A stretch of 64,000 bases of DNA from RGIG3701 sp964438515. GTDB lineage: Bacteria > Planctomycetota > Planctomycetia > Pirellulales > Thermoguttaceae. Made by a program: the position numbers and the translations under genes. A model generated the notes under the pieces. The model searched no databases. It was not told the DNA's origin and saw only the letters and a program-made list of their open reading frames with translations. Of this stretch, positions 52,752-60,830 are shown piece by piece; the first letter of the stretch is position 1; each line of letters starts with the position of its first letter. The DNA lies in assembly GCA_964438515.1 (NCBI GenBank), contig CAYTLK010000003.1, forward strand, positions 78,377 to 142,376, written 5' to 3'.

Positions 52752-52768
52752 TTTTGATTGAAATGGTA

Positions 52769-52793
52769 GAACGAAACCTTCGGGAATTCGTTC
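52769..52793 (+). ncRNA. UUCG-loop hairpin in the rplW-rplB spacer
   Basis: GAACGAA (52769-52775) pairs with TTCGTTC (52787-52793), with CC-TTCG-GG inside and a TTTT run shortly after. It lies in the 151-base spacer 52752-52902, where no gene is seen. It could be a partial terminator or processing site. Confidence 0.5.
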
Positions 52794-52902
52794 AAGTTTT
52801 AACAGTGATTGTGCAAAGACCTCAGCGGGTGCAACGTGCTCCGCGAAGCCAGTAAAACGATCACAGAGTTGAGAAATCAACTTGGAAATGGAATGAGAAT
52901 CA

Positions 52903-53763
52903 ATGGGAATTCGACATTACAAGCCAACTTCTCCTGGACGCCGAAACGCGACAGTCAGCGACTTTGCTGATTTGACGCCGGGCGCAGTAGTTGAGAAATC
53001 GCTTCTTGAGCCGAAGCGTCGTACTAACGGACGTAATAATCAAGGTATCATTACGTGCCGACATCGTGGCGGTGGACACAAACGCGCTTATCGTTTGGTG
53101 GATTTTCGTCGTAATAAAGATGGAGTCCCGGCAATCGTGGACTCGATCCAGTACGATCCGAACCGCACCGCACGTATTGCATTGCTCAAATATGCAGATG
53201 GTGAAAAACGTTACATCATCGCACCGAATGGTTTGAAAGAAGGAATGAAAGTTCTTTCCGGTTCTGAAGCAGTCAGCGACCTTGGAAACTGCCTTCCTCT
53301 TTCGAAGATTCCGCTTGGAACAACCATTCACAACATCGAACTTCAGGCGGGTAACGGCGCATGCATGTGCCGTTCAGCAGGAACATACGCGACGCTGGTT
53401 GCGAAAGATACGGAATGGGCACAGATTACGCTTCCGAGCGGCGAAATTCGCCGAGTGCCGGCAGATTGCCGCGCGGTCATCGGAGTCGTTGGAAACTCAG
53501 ACAACATGAACATCGTGATTGGTAAAGCAGGCCGCGCTCGCTGGCTTGGCCGACGCCCTCACGTTCGTGGAACTGCAATGAACCCGATCGACCACCCGCA
53601 CGGTGGTGGTGAAGGACGAACCAAGGGCGGTCGTAACCCGGTGACTCCGCAGGGTAAACCGACTAAAGGTCATTCGACCCGTAATCGTCATAAATCTTCC
53701 AATAAAGCTATCGTTCGTCGTCGTAAGTCACGTCGATATGGACAACTTAAACTTCCAGGTTAG
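52903..53763 (+). CDS. rplB: 50S ribosomal protein L2
   Basis: 286 residues, ATG 52903 (GGAATGAGAA upstream). Needed for subunit joining and for the peptidyl transferase centre. Marks: YKPTSPGRRNATVSDF, GRNNQGIITCRHRGGGHKR and, near the end, GTAMNPIDHPHGGGEGR, whose His is the functionally important one, then KGHSTRNRHKSSN. Length is usual. rpsS follows after 12 bases. Confidence 0.97.
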   Translation: MGIRHYKPTSPGRRNATVSDFADLTPGAVVEKSLLEPKRRTNGRNNQGIITCRHRGGGHKRAYRLVDFRRNKDGVPAIVDSIQYDPNRTARIALLKYADGEKRYIIAPNGLKEGMKVLSGSEAVSDLGNCLPLSKIPLGTTIHNIELQAGNGACMCRSAGTYATLVAKDTEWAQITLPSGEIRRVPADCRAVIGVVGNSDNMNIVIGKAGRARWLGRRPHVRGTAMNPIDHPHGGGEGRTKGGRNPVTPQGKPTKGHSTRNRHKSSNKAIVRRRKSRRYGQLKLPG

Positions 53764-53775
53764 GATTAAAGTACA

Positions 53776-54045
53776 ATGGGACGATCGTCAAAAAAAGGAC
53801 CGTTTGTTGAGCGGAGTTTGTTCATCAAGGTTGAAAAGCAGCTGGAAAGCGGCACAAAAGAACCGATTAAAACCTGGTCTCGCCGTTGTGTCATCATTCC
53901 TGAATTTGTGGGTTTCACCTTCATGGTTCACAATGGTAAACAGTTCATCAACTGCTTCGTAACCGAAGAGATGGTTGGTCATAGACTTGGTGAATTTGCT
54001 CCTACGCGTATATTCCGCGGCCACGGTGGCAAAGGCAAACGTTAA
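53776..54045 (+). CDS. rpsS: 30S ribosomal protein S19
   Basis: 89 residues, ATG 53776. Contacts S13 and the tRNA region of the 30S head. Marks: MGRSSKKGPFVERSL, IKTWSRRCVIIPEFVGFTF and VTEEMVGHRLGEFAPTR. Normal length. Spacing to rplV is 53 bases, with a start-like ATG at 54048 that lacks a ribosome site. Confidence 0.96.
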   Translation: MGRSSKKGPFVERSLFIKVEKQLESGTKEPIKTWSRRCVIIPEFVGFTFMVHNGKQFINCFVTEEMVGHRLGEFAPTRIFRGHGGKGKR

Positions 54046-54098
54046 TAATGAAAAACGCGGGATCGTACTGCGATTCCGCCTTAATGAGGAAAGTAGTC

Positions 54099-54443
54099 AT
54101 GCCGTACAAAGCATTGTATCGTTATGCAAGAATTAGCCCGCGGAAGCTGCGTTATATGGCAGACCTCGTACGCGGGAAAGACGCGGATGAAGCTCTCGAA
54201 ATTTTGAAATACCAGCCGAACCGTGGCGCGCGTATGGTCGAAATGGTCATTAAAAGTGCTCTGGGTAATGCTCGTGACAAAAATGAACGTAAATACGATG
54301 AGCTTCATATTACAGAACTTTGTGTCGACGGAGGACCGATGTTCAAACGGTTCCGTCCGAAAGCACGCGGTTCTGCGACAGTCATTAAAAAACGGATGTC
54401 GCATATTCGAGTAACACTGGACATTCTGGGACAAGAGGAATAA
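54099..54443 (+). CDS. rplV: 50S ribosomal protein L22
   Basis: 114 residues from ATG 54099, fixed by GAGGAA; an ATG at 54048 gives a 17-residue extension unlike the family. Lines the exit tunnel. Marks: YARISPRKLRYMADLVRGK, MVEMVIKSALGNARDK and the C-terminal loop GPMFKRFRPKARGSATVIKKR. The next gene starts two bases after the stop. Confidence 0.96.
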   Translation: MPYKALYRYARISPRKLRYMADLVRGKDADEALEILKYQPNRGARMVEMVIKSALGNARDKNERKYDELHITELCVDGGPMFKRFRPKARGSATVIKKRMSHIRVTLDILGQEE

Positions 54444-54444
54444 C

Positions 54445-55170
54445 ATGGGACAGAAAGTTAATCCAACAGGTTATCGTACAGGTGTTTTCCTCGGCTGGAA
54501 AAGTCGTTGGTATGCTTCGAAAAAAGAATTCAGCGAACTGCTGGTCGAAGATCAGAAGATTCGTAAATTCATCAAAACGCGTAAAGCGACAACCAAAGAC
54601 AATCACGAAGTGTTCATGTATCCTATGATTTCACGCATTGAAATCGAACGAACACGCGACGCCGTGAAAGTCATTCTTTTCTCTAGCCGTGCACGTGACC
54701 TCACGCGCAACGAAGGGAAAGTCGTCAATGAACTCACCGAAGATTTGCAGAACCTTATCGGTCGGCATTTCCAGATTGAAGTTCATGAAATTGCAACGTT
54801 CCATACGGTTGCACAGCTTGTTGCTGAAGATATTGGAGCTCAGCTGGTGAATCGTGCCAGTTTCCGCCGAGTGATGAAACACGCGATGGAAGACGCCATG
54901 AAAGACGGTGCCAAAGGCATCAAAATTCAGCTTTCGGGACGTCTGGGTGGTGCGGAAATGTCCCGTACTGAAACGACAATTCAGGGTTCCATCCCGCTTT
55001 CCACACTGCGCGCTAACATCGATTACGGTTTCTTCGAAGCCAAAATTGCTCAGGGCCACATCGGAATTCAGGTCTGGATCAATAAGGGCGAATATGGCGA
55101 CAAAGAAGAAACCGTAGAAGCCGATGCGAAAGCATCGCGAGCCCCGAAAAAATCGTATAAGCGAGGGTAA
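54445..55170 (+). CDS. rpsC: 30S ribosomal protein S3
   Basis: 241 residues, ATG 54445 with AGAGGAA ahead. KH-domain protein at the mRNA entry site. Marks: GQKVNPTGYRTGVFLGWKSRW, IEIERTRDAVKVILFSSR, GAKGIKIQLSGRLGGAEMSR and GIQVWINKGEYG. A short basic-acidic tail extends past the usual end. Confidence 0.97.
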   Translation: MGQKVNPTGYRTGVFLGWKSRWYASKKEFSELLVEDQKIRKFIKTRKATTKDNHEVFMYPMISRIEIERTRDAVKVILFSSRARDLTRNEGKVVNELTEDLQNLIGRHFQIEVHEIATFHTVAQLVAEDIGAQLVNRASFRRVMKHAMEDAMKDGAKGIKIQLSGRLGGAEMSRTETTIQGSIPLSTLRANIDYGFFEAKIAQGHIGIQVWINKGEYGDKEETVEADAKASRAPKKSYKRG

Positions 55171-55175
55171 TAATC

Positions 55176-55592
55176 ATGGCGATGATGCCGAAACGAATTA
55201 AGCACAGAAAAGTGCAAAGAGGACGTATCACCGGTGTCGCATCGCGCGGCTGCCGAGTCGTCTTCGGAGAATATGCTCTTCAGGCAGTGCAGGGCGGCTG
55301 GGTTCCAGCCAAAACGATTGAAGCAGGTCGTATTGCAGCACAGCAGTACCTCCGCGGTGAAGGTCGTCTGTACGTTCGAATGTTCCCGTCCAAACCGATT
55401 ACATCGGTTCCGTTGGAAACTCGAATGGGTAAAGGAAAGGGCGAGCCTGAGTATTGGGCAGCAGTAGTAAAGCCGGGTGCGGTACTTTACGAAGTAGGCG
55501 GAACGACAGAAGAAGCAGCACGCATGTGTCTGGCTCGTCTGGCGCACAAGATGCCGATTCGCGTTCGTATGATCCGCAGACGTTTGAAATAA
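55176..55592 (+). CDS. rplP: 50S ribosomal protein L16
   Basis: 138 residues, ATG 55176 with GAGGGTAAT upstream. Binds near the A-site tRNA elbow. Marks: MPKRIKHRKVQRGRITGVASRG, ARIAAQQYL-like EAGRIAAQQYLRGEG and RMGKGKGEPEYWAAVVKPG. Normal length. Confidence 0.96.
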   Translation: MAMMPKRIKHRKVQRGRITGVASRGCRVVFGEYALQAVQGGWVPAKTIEAGRIAAQQYLRGEGRLYVRMFPSKPITSVPLETRMGKGKGEPEYWAAVVKPGAVLYEVGGTTEEAARMCLARLAHKMPIRVRMIRRRLK

Positions 55593-55618
55593 GTCGATTT
55601 AACACGAGGAAGTAAACC

Positions 55619-55813
55619 ATGAAAGCCAAAGTACTCCGTGAACAGAGTAACGAACAGCTTCAGAACACGTTGAAAGAGGCGATTGATGCGCTCTTCACCT
55701 TGCGTCTTAAAGCGCAGAACGAACGTTTGAACGCTCCGAGCGAGCTGAAGCGGAACCGCAAGTTGATTGCACAGGTCAGAACGATCCTCCGTGAACGCGT
55801 GGCAGAAGTCTGA
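55619..55813 (+). CDS. rpmC: 50S ribosomal protein L29
   Basis: 64 residues, ATG 55619 (GAGGAAG upstream). Two-helix protein near the tunnel exit. Marks: LREQSNEQLQNTLKEAIDALFTLR and SELKRNRKLIAQVRTILRER. Normal length and place between L16 and S17. Confidence 0.95.
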   Translation: MKAKVLREQSNEQLQNTLKEAIDALFTLRLKAQNERLNAPSELKRNRKLIAQVRTILRERVAEV

Positions 55814-55842
55814 ATTATTGAAAATAGAAGGATTGATGAATC

Positions 55843-56154
55843 ATGCCGAAAAGAGTAGTCGTTGGTGTCGTTACAAGCGATAAAATGAATAAAACGCGAC
55901 GGGTAGAAATCTCCCGTCTCGAAAAACACGAGAAATATGGGAAATTCATTCGTCAGAAAACCGTCTGCATCGTTCACGATGAGAACAACGAATCTCATCT
56001 GGGCGACATGGTGAAAATCGAAGAATGCCCTCCCAAATCCAAAATGAAACGCTGGAATTTCGTCAGCGTTGTTCAGAAAAGTCGTCTGGTTGACGTGAAC
56101 GCGGTGAAGGCGGAAGCCGAAGCGGAAACGGAAGCAAACGAGACGAAAGAGTGA
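55843..56154 (+). CDS. rpsQ: 30S ribosomal protein S17
   Basis: 103 residues, ATG 55843 (AGAAGGA upstream). OB-fold protein binding 16S rRNA. Marks: VVGVVTSDKMNKTRRVEISR and HLGDMVKIEECPPKSKMKRW. The last 20 residues are an Ala/Glu-rich tail beyond the usual end (VKAEAEAETEANETKE). Confidence 0.95.
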   Translation: MPKRVVVGVVTSDKMNKTRRVEISRLEKHEKYGKFIRQKTVCIVHDENNESHLGDMVKIEECPPKSKMKRWNFVSVVQKSRLVDVNAVKAEAEAETEANETKE

Positions 56155-56207
56155 TAGTAAGGGGTTGTTTCAACCACGTTTTAGAATAGAAAAGATCAGG
56201 TGTTGTA

Positions 56208-56573
56208 ATGATCCAGATGCAAACCCGGCTCACTGTAGCTGATAACACTGGCGCGAAAGAATTGATGTGCATCAAAGTTCTCGGCGGAACGCATCGTCGT
56301 ACCGCTGAAATCGGCGATGTGATCGTTTGCAGCGTCAAAAGTGTCATCGCTGGCAGCGAACTGAAAAAGGGTGGCGTTTGTCGTGCGGTTATCGTGCGTA
56401 CCTCGTATCCCGTCCGTCGCGCAGACGGCAGCTACGTTCGGTTCGATACAAACGCTGCAGTAATTATTGATAAAGACAACAATCCGCGCGGAACGCGTAT
56501 CTTCGGTGCCGTGGCACGAGAACTTCGTGACAAATTTCCGAAGATTGTGAGTCTCGCAAGTGAGGTGCTCTAA
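56208..56573 (+). CDS. rplN: 50S ribosomal protein L14
   Basis: 121 residues, ATG 56208 (AGGTG upstream). Interface protein contacting 16S rRNA. Marks: MIQMQTRLTVADNTGAKELMCI, GDVIVCSVKSVIAGSELKKG and NNPRGTRIFGAVARELRD. Its stop codon shares one base with the rplX start (TAATG). Confidence 0.97.
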   Translation: MIQMQTRLTVADNTGAKELMCIKVLGGTHRRTAEIGDVIVCSVKSVIAGSELKKGGVCRAVIVRTSYPVRRADGSYVRFDTNAAVIIDKDNNPRGTRIFGAVARELRDKFPKIVSLASEVL

Positions 56574-56905
56574 TGCGTATTCGTAAGGGTGATAAAGTCC
56601 AGGTAATCTCCGGTTTGGCCAAAGGGACGCAAGCACGCGTCACGAGCGTCGACCGCGAAAATGGCAAAGTCGTTGTTGAAGGCGTCAATACCGTCACCAA
56701 GCATGTTCGCCCCAACAAAGCGAACGCGCAGGGCGGTCGAATCGAAATTGACAAACCGATTTCCCAGTCCAATGTGCAGGTCGTTTGTGAATCTTGTGGA
56801 AAACCCGCCCGCATGGGTGTGCGTGTTACCGAAGACGGCACAAAAGAACGTTACTGCAAAAAGTGCGGAGCCGGAAACGGTCAGATTTCCAAAGCGAAAA
56901 AATGA
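56573..56905 (+). CDS. rplX: 50S ribosomal protein L24
   Basis: 110 residues, ATG 56573, coupled to rplN. Early-assembly protein with a KOW motif (KGDKVQVISGLAKGTQARV). A C-terminal four-cysteine segment (CESCGKPAR...YCKKCG) suggests a zinc-binding type. It is followed by a 13-base-stem hairpin and a promoter, so the cluster is split here. Confidence 0.95.
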   Translation: MRIRKGDKVQVISGLAKGTQARVTSVDRENGKVVVEGVNTVTKHVRPNKANAQGGRIEIDKPISQSNVQVVCESCGKPARMGVRVTEDGTKERYCKKCGAGNGQISKAKK

Positions 56906-56942
56906 AATTTCCAAAAAAATATTGATTTCTTTTGGAAATTTC
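56904..56942. terminator. Hairpin between rplX and rplE
   Basis: GAAATTTCCAAAA (56904-56916) pairs perfectly with TTTTGGAAATTTC (56930-56942). No long T run follows, so termination may be partial. The first arm overlaps the last codon of rplX. Confidence 0.55.
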
Positions 56943-56964
56943 GATAAAGAAGCGTTGGAAGTCC

Positions 56965-56992
56965 TTGAAAAAAATTGAGAGAAGGTTATAAT
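56965..56992 (+). promoter_or_regulatory. Internal promoter before rplE
   Basis: TTGAAA (56965-56970), 16-base spacer, TATAAT (56987-56992). It would start a second transcript for rplE through rplO. Confidence 0.7.
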
Positions 56993-57067
56993 AGACTTTC
57001 TCATTGTTGACCAGACTGAATGTAATGGTCGGTCATTGTAAGTTCAGGAAGCAAGTGTGGGTTGTAT

Positions 57068-57643
57068 ATGCAACCCATCAGAACGGTAAGAGATATGATT
57101 CCCCGACTTCAGGAAAAATATAATAATGAGATTCTCTCGGCTCTGAAAGAAGAGCTGGGAATCAAGAATCCCATGGCTCTGCCCAAGCTGGAGAAGATCG
57201 TCGTCAATATGGGTGTTGGTTCTGCAATCAACGAGAAAAAACACCTTGAAGAGGCAGTGGACGCTCTTTCTCAGATCACAGGTCAGAGACCCGTCGTCAC
57301 GGCTGCCCGTAAATCCATCGCAGGATTTCGTCTCCGTGAAGGTATGAAAATTGGGTGCAAAGTTACTTTGCGACACCAGCGTATGTACGAATTTTTGGAC
57401 CGTCTCATCAGTATCGCTCTCCCGCGTGTACGAGACTTCCGCGGCTTGAATCCCAACGGATTCGACAAACGGGGCAACTACAACATGGGACTTACCGAAC
57501 AGATCGTGTTCCCGGAATTGAATCCGGATAAATTCACGCGTCCGCAAGGTATGACGATTACCATCGTAACGACTGCCAAGGACGATAACGACGCCCGGCT
57601 CCTGCTGAAGAAATTCGGCATGCCGTTTCGTGCAGATAAATAA
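57068..57643 (+). CDS. rplE: 50S ribosomal protein L5
   Basis: 191 residues from ATG 57068; an ATG at 57095 (MIPRLQEKY) is a reasonable alternative because family members usually start near there. Binds 5S rRNA and the P-site tRNA. Marks: LPKLEKIVVNMGVG, ITGQRPVVTAARKSIAGFRLREG and RDFRGLNPNGFDKRGNYNMG. Preceded by a promoter and hairpin. Confidence 0.96.
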   Translation: MQPIRTVRDMIPRLQEKYNNEILSALKEELGIKNPMALPKLEKIVVNMGVGSAINEKKHLEEAVDALSQITGQRPVVTAARKSIAGFRLREGMKIGCKVTLRHQRMYEFLDRLISIALPRVRDFRGLNPNGFDKRGNYNMGLTEQIVFPELNPDKFTRPQGMTITIVTTAKDDNDARLLLKKFGMPFRADK

Positions 57644-57654
57644 GGAAAATTCAA

Positions 57655-57840
57655 ATGGCTAGTAAATCAAAAATTGCAAAAGCAAGCAGAACGCCCAAAT
57701 TTTCCACCCGCAGCGAAAATCGTTGTCTTTTGTGTGGAAGATCCCGAGCAGTATATCGTAAATTCGGTGTTTGTCGTATTTGCTTTCGCAAATTGGCAGA
57801 CCAGGGTCTCATCCCTGGCGTGAAGAAGGCGAGTTGGTAA
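57655..57840 (+). CDS. rpsZ: 30S ribosomal protein S14, zinc type
   Basis: 61 residues, ATG 57655. Short zinc-binding form with CLLCGR and CRICF (four Cys), RKFGVCRICFRKLADQG and the ending PGVKKASW. Binds 16S rRNA in the 30S head. Spacing to rplE is 11 bases. Confidence 0.96.
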   Translation: MASKSKIAKASRTPKFSTRSENRCLLCGRSRAVYRKFGVCRICFRKLADQGLIPGVKKASW

Positions 57841-57853
57841 AGGAACGAAAATT

Positions 57854-58249
57854 ATGATGACCGATCCTATCGCCGATATGTTGACACGTATTCGGAACTC
57901 TGTAAGAGTTGAAAAACAGTATGTAGATTTGCCCTACTCCAACTTCAAAAAAAGCATCGCGGAAGTGATGAAACGAGAGGGTTACATTTGGGACTATCAG
58001 ATTATTGAAGCCCAGCCTGTGAATGTCATCCGTATTCAACTGAAATACGGACCCAATGGCGAACGTGTTATTCGGCACATTAAACGAGTGAGTAAACCTG
58101 GATGTCGTGTATATTCCAGCGCAGAAGACCTGAAACCCGTCCTGAACGGTTTGGGAATCTCCGTGGTCAGCACCAGCAAAGGTTTATTGAGTGACCGTGA
58201 GGCAAAAACACAGAAATTCGGCGGAGAAATCATTTGCGAAATCTGGTGA
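57854..58249 (+). CDS. rpsH: 30S ribosomal protein S8
   Basis: 131 residues, ATG 57854 (or the next ATG at 57857). Binds the central 16S domain and often represses the spc operon. Marks: DPIADMLTRIRNSVRVEKQ, ISKPGCRVYSSAEDL-like VSKPGCRVYSSAEDL and STSKGLLSDREA. A 91-base spacer with a perfect stem CTGGCGG...CCGCCAG (58294-58316) follows. Confidence 0.96.
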   Translation: MMTDPIADMLTRIRNSVRVEKQYVDLPYSNFKKSIAEVMKREGYIWDYQIIEAQPVNVIRIQLKYGPNGERVIRHIKRVSKPGCRVYSSAEDLKPVLNGLGISVVSTSKGLLSDREAKTQKFGGEIICEIW

Positions 58250-58293
58250 TTTCACGAATGAGAGCCGTAAATTACGTGCCTCAGTAGGAATGG

Positions 58294-58316
58294 CTGGCGG
58301 GGAAGCTCTCCGCCAG
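58294..58316 (+). ncRNA. Hairpin in the rpsH-rplF spacer
   Basis: CTGGCGG (58294-58300) pairs perfectly with CCGCCAG (58310-58316). It lies in the 92-base spacer before rplF. Possibly an S8 or processing target; unproven. Confidence 0.45.
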
Positions 58317-58341
58317 GTAGAAAAAAGCGAAGGTATATTCA

Positions 58342-58881
58342 ATGTCGCGTATTGGTAAAAAACCTGTTTTTGTGCCCGCGGGAGTTACGGTTACAGCCGA
58401 GGCTTCCAAGGTCACAGTCGAAGGCCCCAAAGGAAAATTGGAATTTCCGGTAGCTTCCTTCATCACGGTTGCAGTTGCAGATGGAAAAGTTACAGTGGAA
58501 CGAGCTGATGATGAACGTCAGTCCCGCGCATTTCACGGCTTAACCCGCGCCATGATTCAAAACATGGTCGTCGGCGTCACCGCCGGTTATGAGAAACGTT
58601 TGGAACTGGTCGGTGTCGGTTATATCGCCGCCGTTCAGAACAACACGCTTCAGCTCCGCGTCGGAATGGCAAACGAACTCCAGATTCCGGTTCCTGAAGG
58701 ATTGAAAGTTACTTGTCCCGATCAGACGCATGTTCTGATTACTGGTATTGACAAGCAGCAAGTCTCTCAGTTTGCAGCATCCACACGTGCGAAACGCCCC
58801 GTCGAGCCTTACAAAGGCAAGGGCATTCGCTACCAGGGTGAAAATGTTCGCCGCAAACAGGGTAAAGTTGTTGCGAAATAA
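58342..58881 (+). CDS. rplF: 50S ribosomal protein L6
   Basis: 179 residues, ATG 58342. Duplicated beta-alpha fold near the tRNA and factor-binding site. Marks: MSRIGKKPVFVPAGVTV, FHGLTRAMIQNMVVGVTAGYEK and KGKGIRYQGENVRRKQGK. Normal length; 89-base spacer follows. Confidence 0.96.
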   Translation: MSRIGKKPVFVPAGVTVTAEASKVTVEGPKGKLEFPVASFITVAVADGKVTVERADDERQSRAFHGLTRAMIQNMVVGVTAGYEKRLELVGVGYIAAVQNNTLQLRVGMANELQIPVPEGLKVTCPDQTHVLITGIDKQQVSQFAASTRAKRPVEPYKGKGIRYQGENVRRKQGKVVAK

Positions 58882-58970
58882 TTGGGTCAGCAGAATCATT
58901 CCTCGGTCAGCGGCCTGAAAACGGTCGTGGCCGTGCTGATAGATTTAGTTAGAAAAAAAGAGAAATAGCC

Positions 58971-59363
58971 GTGGAACGTACTAAAATTAATCATAAACAG
59001 CGCCAGCGTCGCTGCTGGAGAGTTTCGAATCGCATCAAAGTGAATTCGACACGTCCCCGCTTGGCTGTCTTCCGTAGTCTGAAAAACATTAGTGCTCAGA
59101 TTATTGACGATGAAACGGGAACGACTTTGGCTCACGCCAGCTCTCTCGAGAAGGACATTGTGTCTGAATTGAAATATGGTGGAAATGTTGCGGCTGCAAC
59201 CAAGGTAGGACAGATTTTGGCAGAACGCGCCCTTGCAAATGGGGTTACGTGCGCTACATTTGACCGTCGGCACTATCGTTATCACGGTCGTGTTGCGGCT
59301 CTTGCAGACGCTGCCAGAACTGCTGGTCTGGACTTGGGCGGCAAAGCGGAATCCGCTAAATAG
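58971..59363 (+). CDS. rplR: 50S ribosomal protein L18
   Basis: 130 residues from GTG 58971 with AAAGAGAAAT upstream. Binds 5S rRNA. Marks: RPRLAVFRSLKNISAQIIDDETG and the ending FDRRHYRYHGRVAALADAAR. Normal place between L6 and S5. Confidence 0.95.
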   Translation: MERTKINHKQRQRRCWRVSNRIKVNSTRPRLAVFRSLKNISAQIIDDETGTTLAHASSLEKDIVSELKYGGNVAAATKVGQILAERALANGVTCATFDRRHYRYHGRVAALADAARTAGLDLGGKAESAK

Positions 59364-59399
59364 TCGAAAAAACCTTTAACGACGAGACGAAGAAAATCT

Positions 59400-59888
59400 A
59401 TGTCAAACGAAATTAGAGAAACAAAAGACGGAATTGTAGAAAAAGTTGTAAAAATTCGACGTTGCGCTGCCGTGGTCAAAGGCGGACGTCGTTTCAGCTT
59501 TGCAGCTTTGGTAGTCGTTGGAGACGAAAAGGGGAAAGTTGGCTGCGGTTACGGTAAAGCCAACGAAGTTCCTCCTTCCGTCGATAAAGCGGCGAAGGAT
59601 GGTCGCAGAAGTATGATGAGCGTCACCCTGTCTGGTACAACGATCCCGCACGAAGTGCATGGTCGTTTTGGGACAGCCCGTGTCGTGCTCGTTCCTGCCC
59701 GTCCTGGAACAGGAATTATTGCAGGTGCAGCGGTGCGTGCCGTCTGCGAAGCATGTGGAATTCATGATATTTTGACAAAGAGCTTTTCATCGAATAACCC
59801 CTTGAACTTGGTGAAAGCCACGTTAGACGCTTTGCAGCAAATCCGTTCCAAAGACGAGGTGGAAAGACTTCGCGGAGTGAATTTGTAA
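59400..59888 (+). CDS. rpsE: 30S ribosomal protein S5
   Basis: 162 residues, ATG 59400. mRNA-helicase site and accuracy protein. Marks: RRCAAVVKGGRRFSFAALVVVG, GCGYGKANEVPPSVDKA and PARPGTGIIAGAAVRAVCEACG. The rplO start lies 12 bases after the stop, so no rpmD (L30) is present between them. Confidence 0.96.
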   Translation: MSNEIRETKDGIVEKVVKIRRCAAVVKGGRRFSFAALVVVGDEKGKVGCGYGKANEVPPSVDKAAKDGRRSMMSVTLSGTTIPHEVHGRFGTARVVLVPARPGTGIIAGAAVRAVCEACGIHDILTKSFSSNNPLNLVKATLDALQQIRSKDEVERLRGVNL

Positions 59889-59899
59889 GGAGGTATTCA

Positions 59900-60394
59900 A
59901 TGAACTTTAATAGTGTAAACGTCGGGATTCATACGAACAAAAAAGCCAAACGTCTCGGACGTGGTAAAGGTACTGGTCAGGGTAAAACCTCCGGTCGCGG
60001 TCACAAAGGTTTCGGAAGCCGTAATGGTTCTTCCCAAAACGTGAGTTTTGAAGGCGGTCAGATGCCGTTCTTCCGCCGTATTCCGAAACGCGGGTTCACC
60101 AACGCGGGTGCCGCGAAAGTCGCGAATATCAATGTTTGCGATATCGATAAATTTTTCGAGGATGGCGAGGTCGTTTCTCCCGAAACCCTCAAAGAAAAGG
60201 GAATTATCCGTTATCGTTATGACGTTTTGAAAGTCCTCGGTGACGGGGAACTCTCCAAAAAAGTTAAGGTCCAGGCGCATCGTTTCAGCAAATCCGCCGA
60301 AGCGAAAATTCAAGCCGCCGGCGCTGAAATGGAAGTTCTGCCGGGAAAAGCTCCCGTTGTGAAATTCCAGAAAAAAGATAAAGTTAAGGACTAA
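59900..60394 (+). CDS. rplO: 50S ribosomal protein L15
   Basis: 164 residues, ATG 59900 with AAGGAGG upstream. Marks: KKAKRLGRGKGTGQGKTSGRGHKG, GFEGGQMPFFRR-type EGGQMPFFRRIPKRGF and, in the C-terminal part, KVKVQAHRFSKSAEAKIQAAGA. It is the last gene before a terminator. Confidence 0.96.
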   Translation: MNFNSVNVGIHTNKKAKRLGRGKGTGQGKTSGRGHKGFGSRNGSSQNVSFEGGQMPFFRRIPKRGFTNAGAAKVANINVCDIDKFFEDGEVVSPETLKEKGIIRYRYDVLKVLGDGELSKKVKVQAHRFSKSAEAKIQAAGAEMEVLPGKAPVVKFQKKDKVKD

Positions 60395-60420
60395 TAACCG
60401 AAAACTTTTTCAAAAAACAC

Positions 60421-60460
60421 GGCGTAAGACTGCACTCAGGGTGGTTTTACGCCTTTATTT
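60421..60460. terminator. Terminator after rplO
   Basis: GGCGTAA (60421-60427) pairs with TTACGCC (60447-60453), followed by TTTATTTTT. It serves rplO on the plus strand and lies right after the stop of the small minus-strand gene. Confidence 0.8.
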
Positions 60461-60586
60461 TTATGATTTATTACGAAATTTACACCCAGCTTTCGGATCG
60501 TCGCTGTTCTTTTGAGAACGCTGCTCACGCAACGGTTTGAACCTACGATCTTTCAGCTGATTTCCTGATCTTTTCGTTTTTTTCAT
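60461..60586 (-). CDS. Small basic protein, 41 residues
   Basis: Read on the minus strand from ATG 60586 to TAA at 60461-60463, giving 41 residues and 42 codons with the stop. The protein is strongly basic (opens MKKTKRSGNQLKDRRF and has one Cys near residue 35). An AGGAT ribosome site lies at the right distance. It sits between the rplO terminator and the secY promoter, convergent with rplO. Basic size and place suggest a nucleic-acid or ribosome-associated protein, but no family is recognised. Confidence 0.6.
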   Translation of the reverse strand: MKKTKRSGNQLKDRRFKPLREQRSQKNSDDPKAGCKFRNKS

Positions 60587-60704
60587 AAAAATCCTGTTTT
60601 CCCTCAGTTTCCCCATGGCGGGAAATGCAAAGATGTGGTAGAATCTACTGAGAATAAAAATCGCTTTGGTGTTGGGTTTTCTGACGCGCAGTTCCGCAAG
60701 GAGC

Positions 60705-60734
60705 TTGTGATTTTTTTCCGTTCAGTAGTAAAAT
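60705..60734 (+). promoter_or_regulatory. Candidate secY promoter
   Basis: TTGTGA (60705-60710), 18-base spacer, TAAAAT (60729-60734), about 100 bases before secY. It suggests secY is transcribed separately from the ribosomal genes. Confidence 0.55.
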
Positions 60735-60830
60735 ACTATGGGTTGATGATGTTTGTGGGTTTCCACAGATAGTTTCGGTTCGGATTGCTATTTTCAATCC
60801 GTTTCCTTTGTTTACAAGGATGAATCATTC

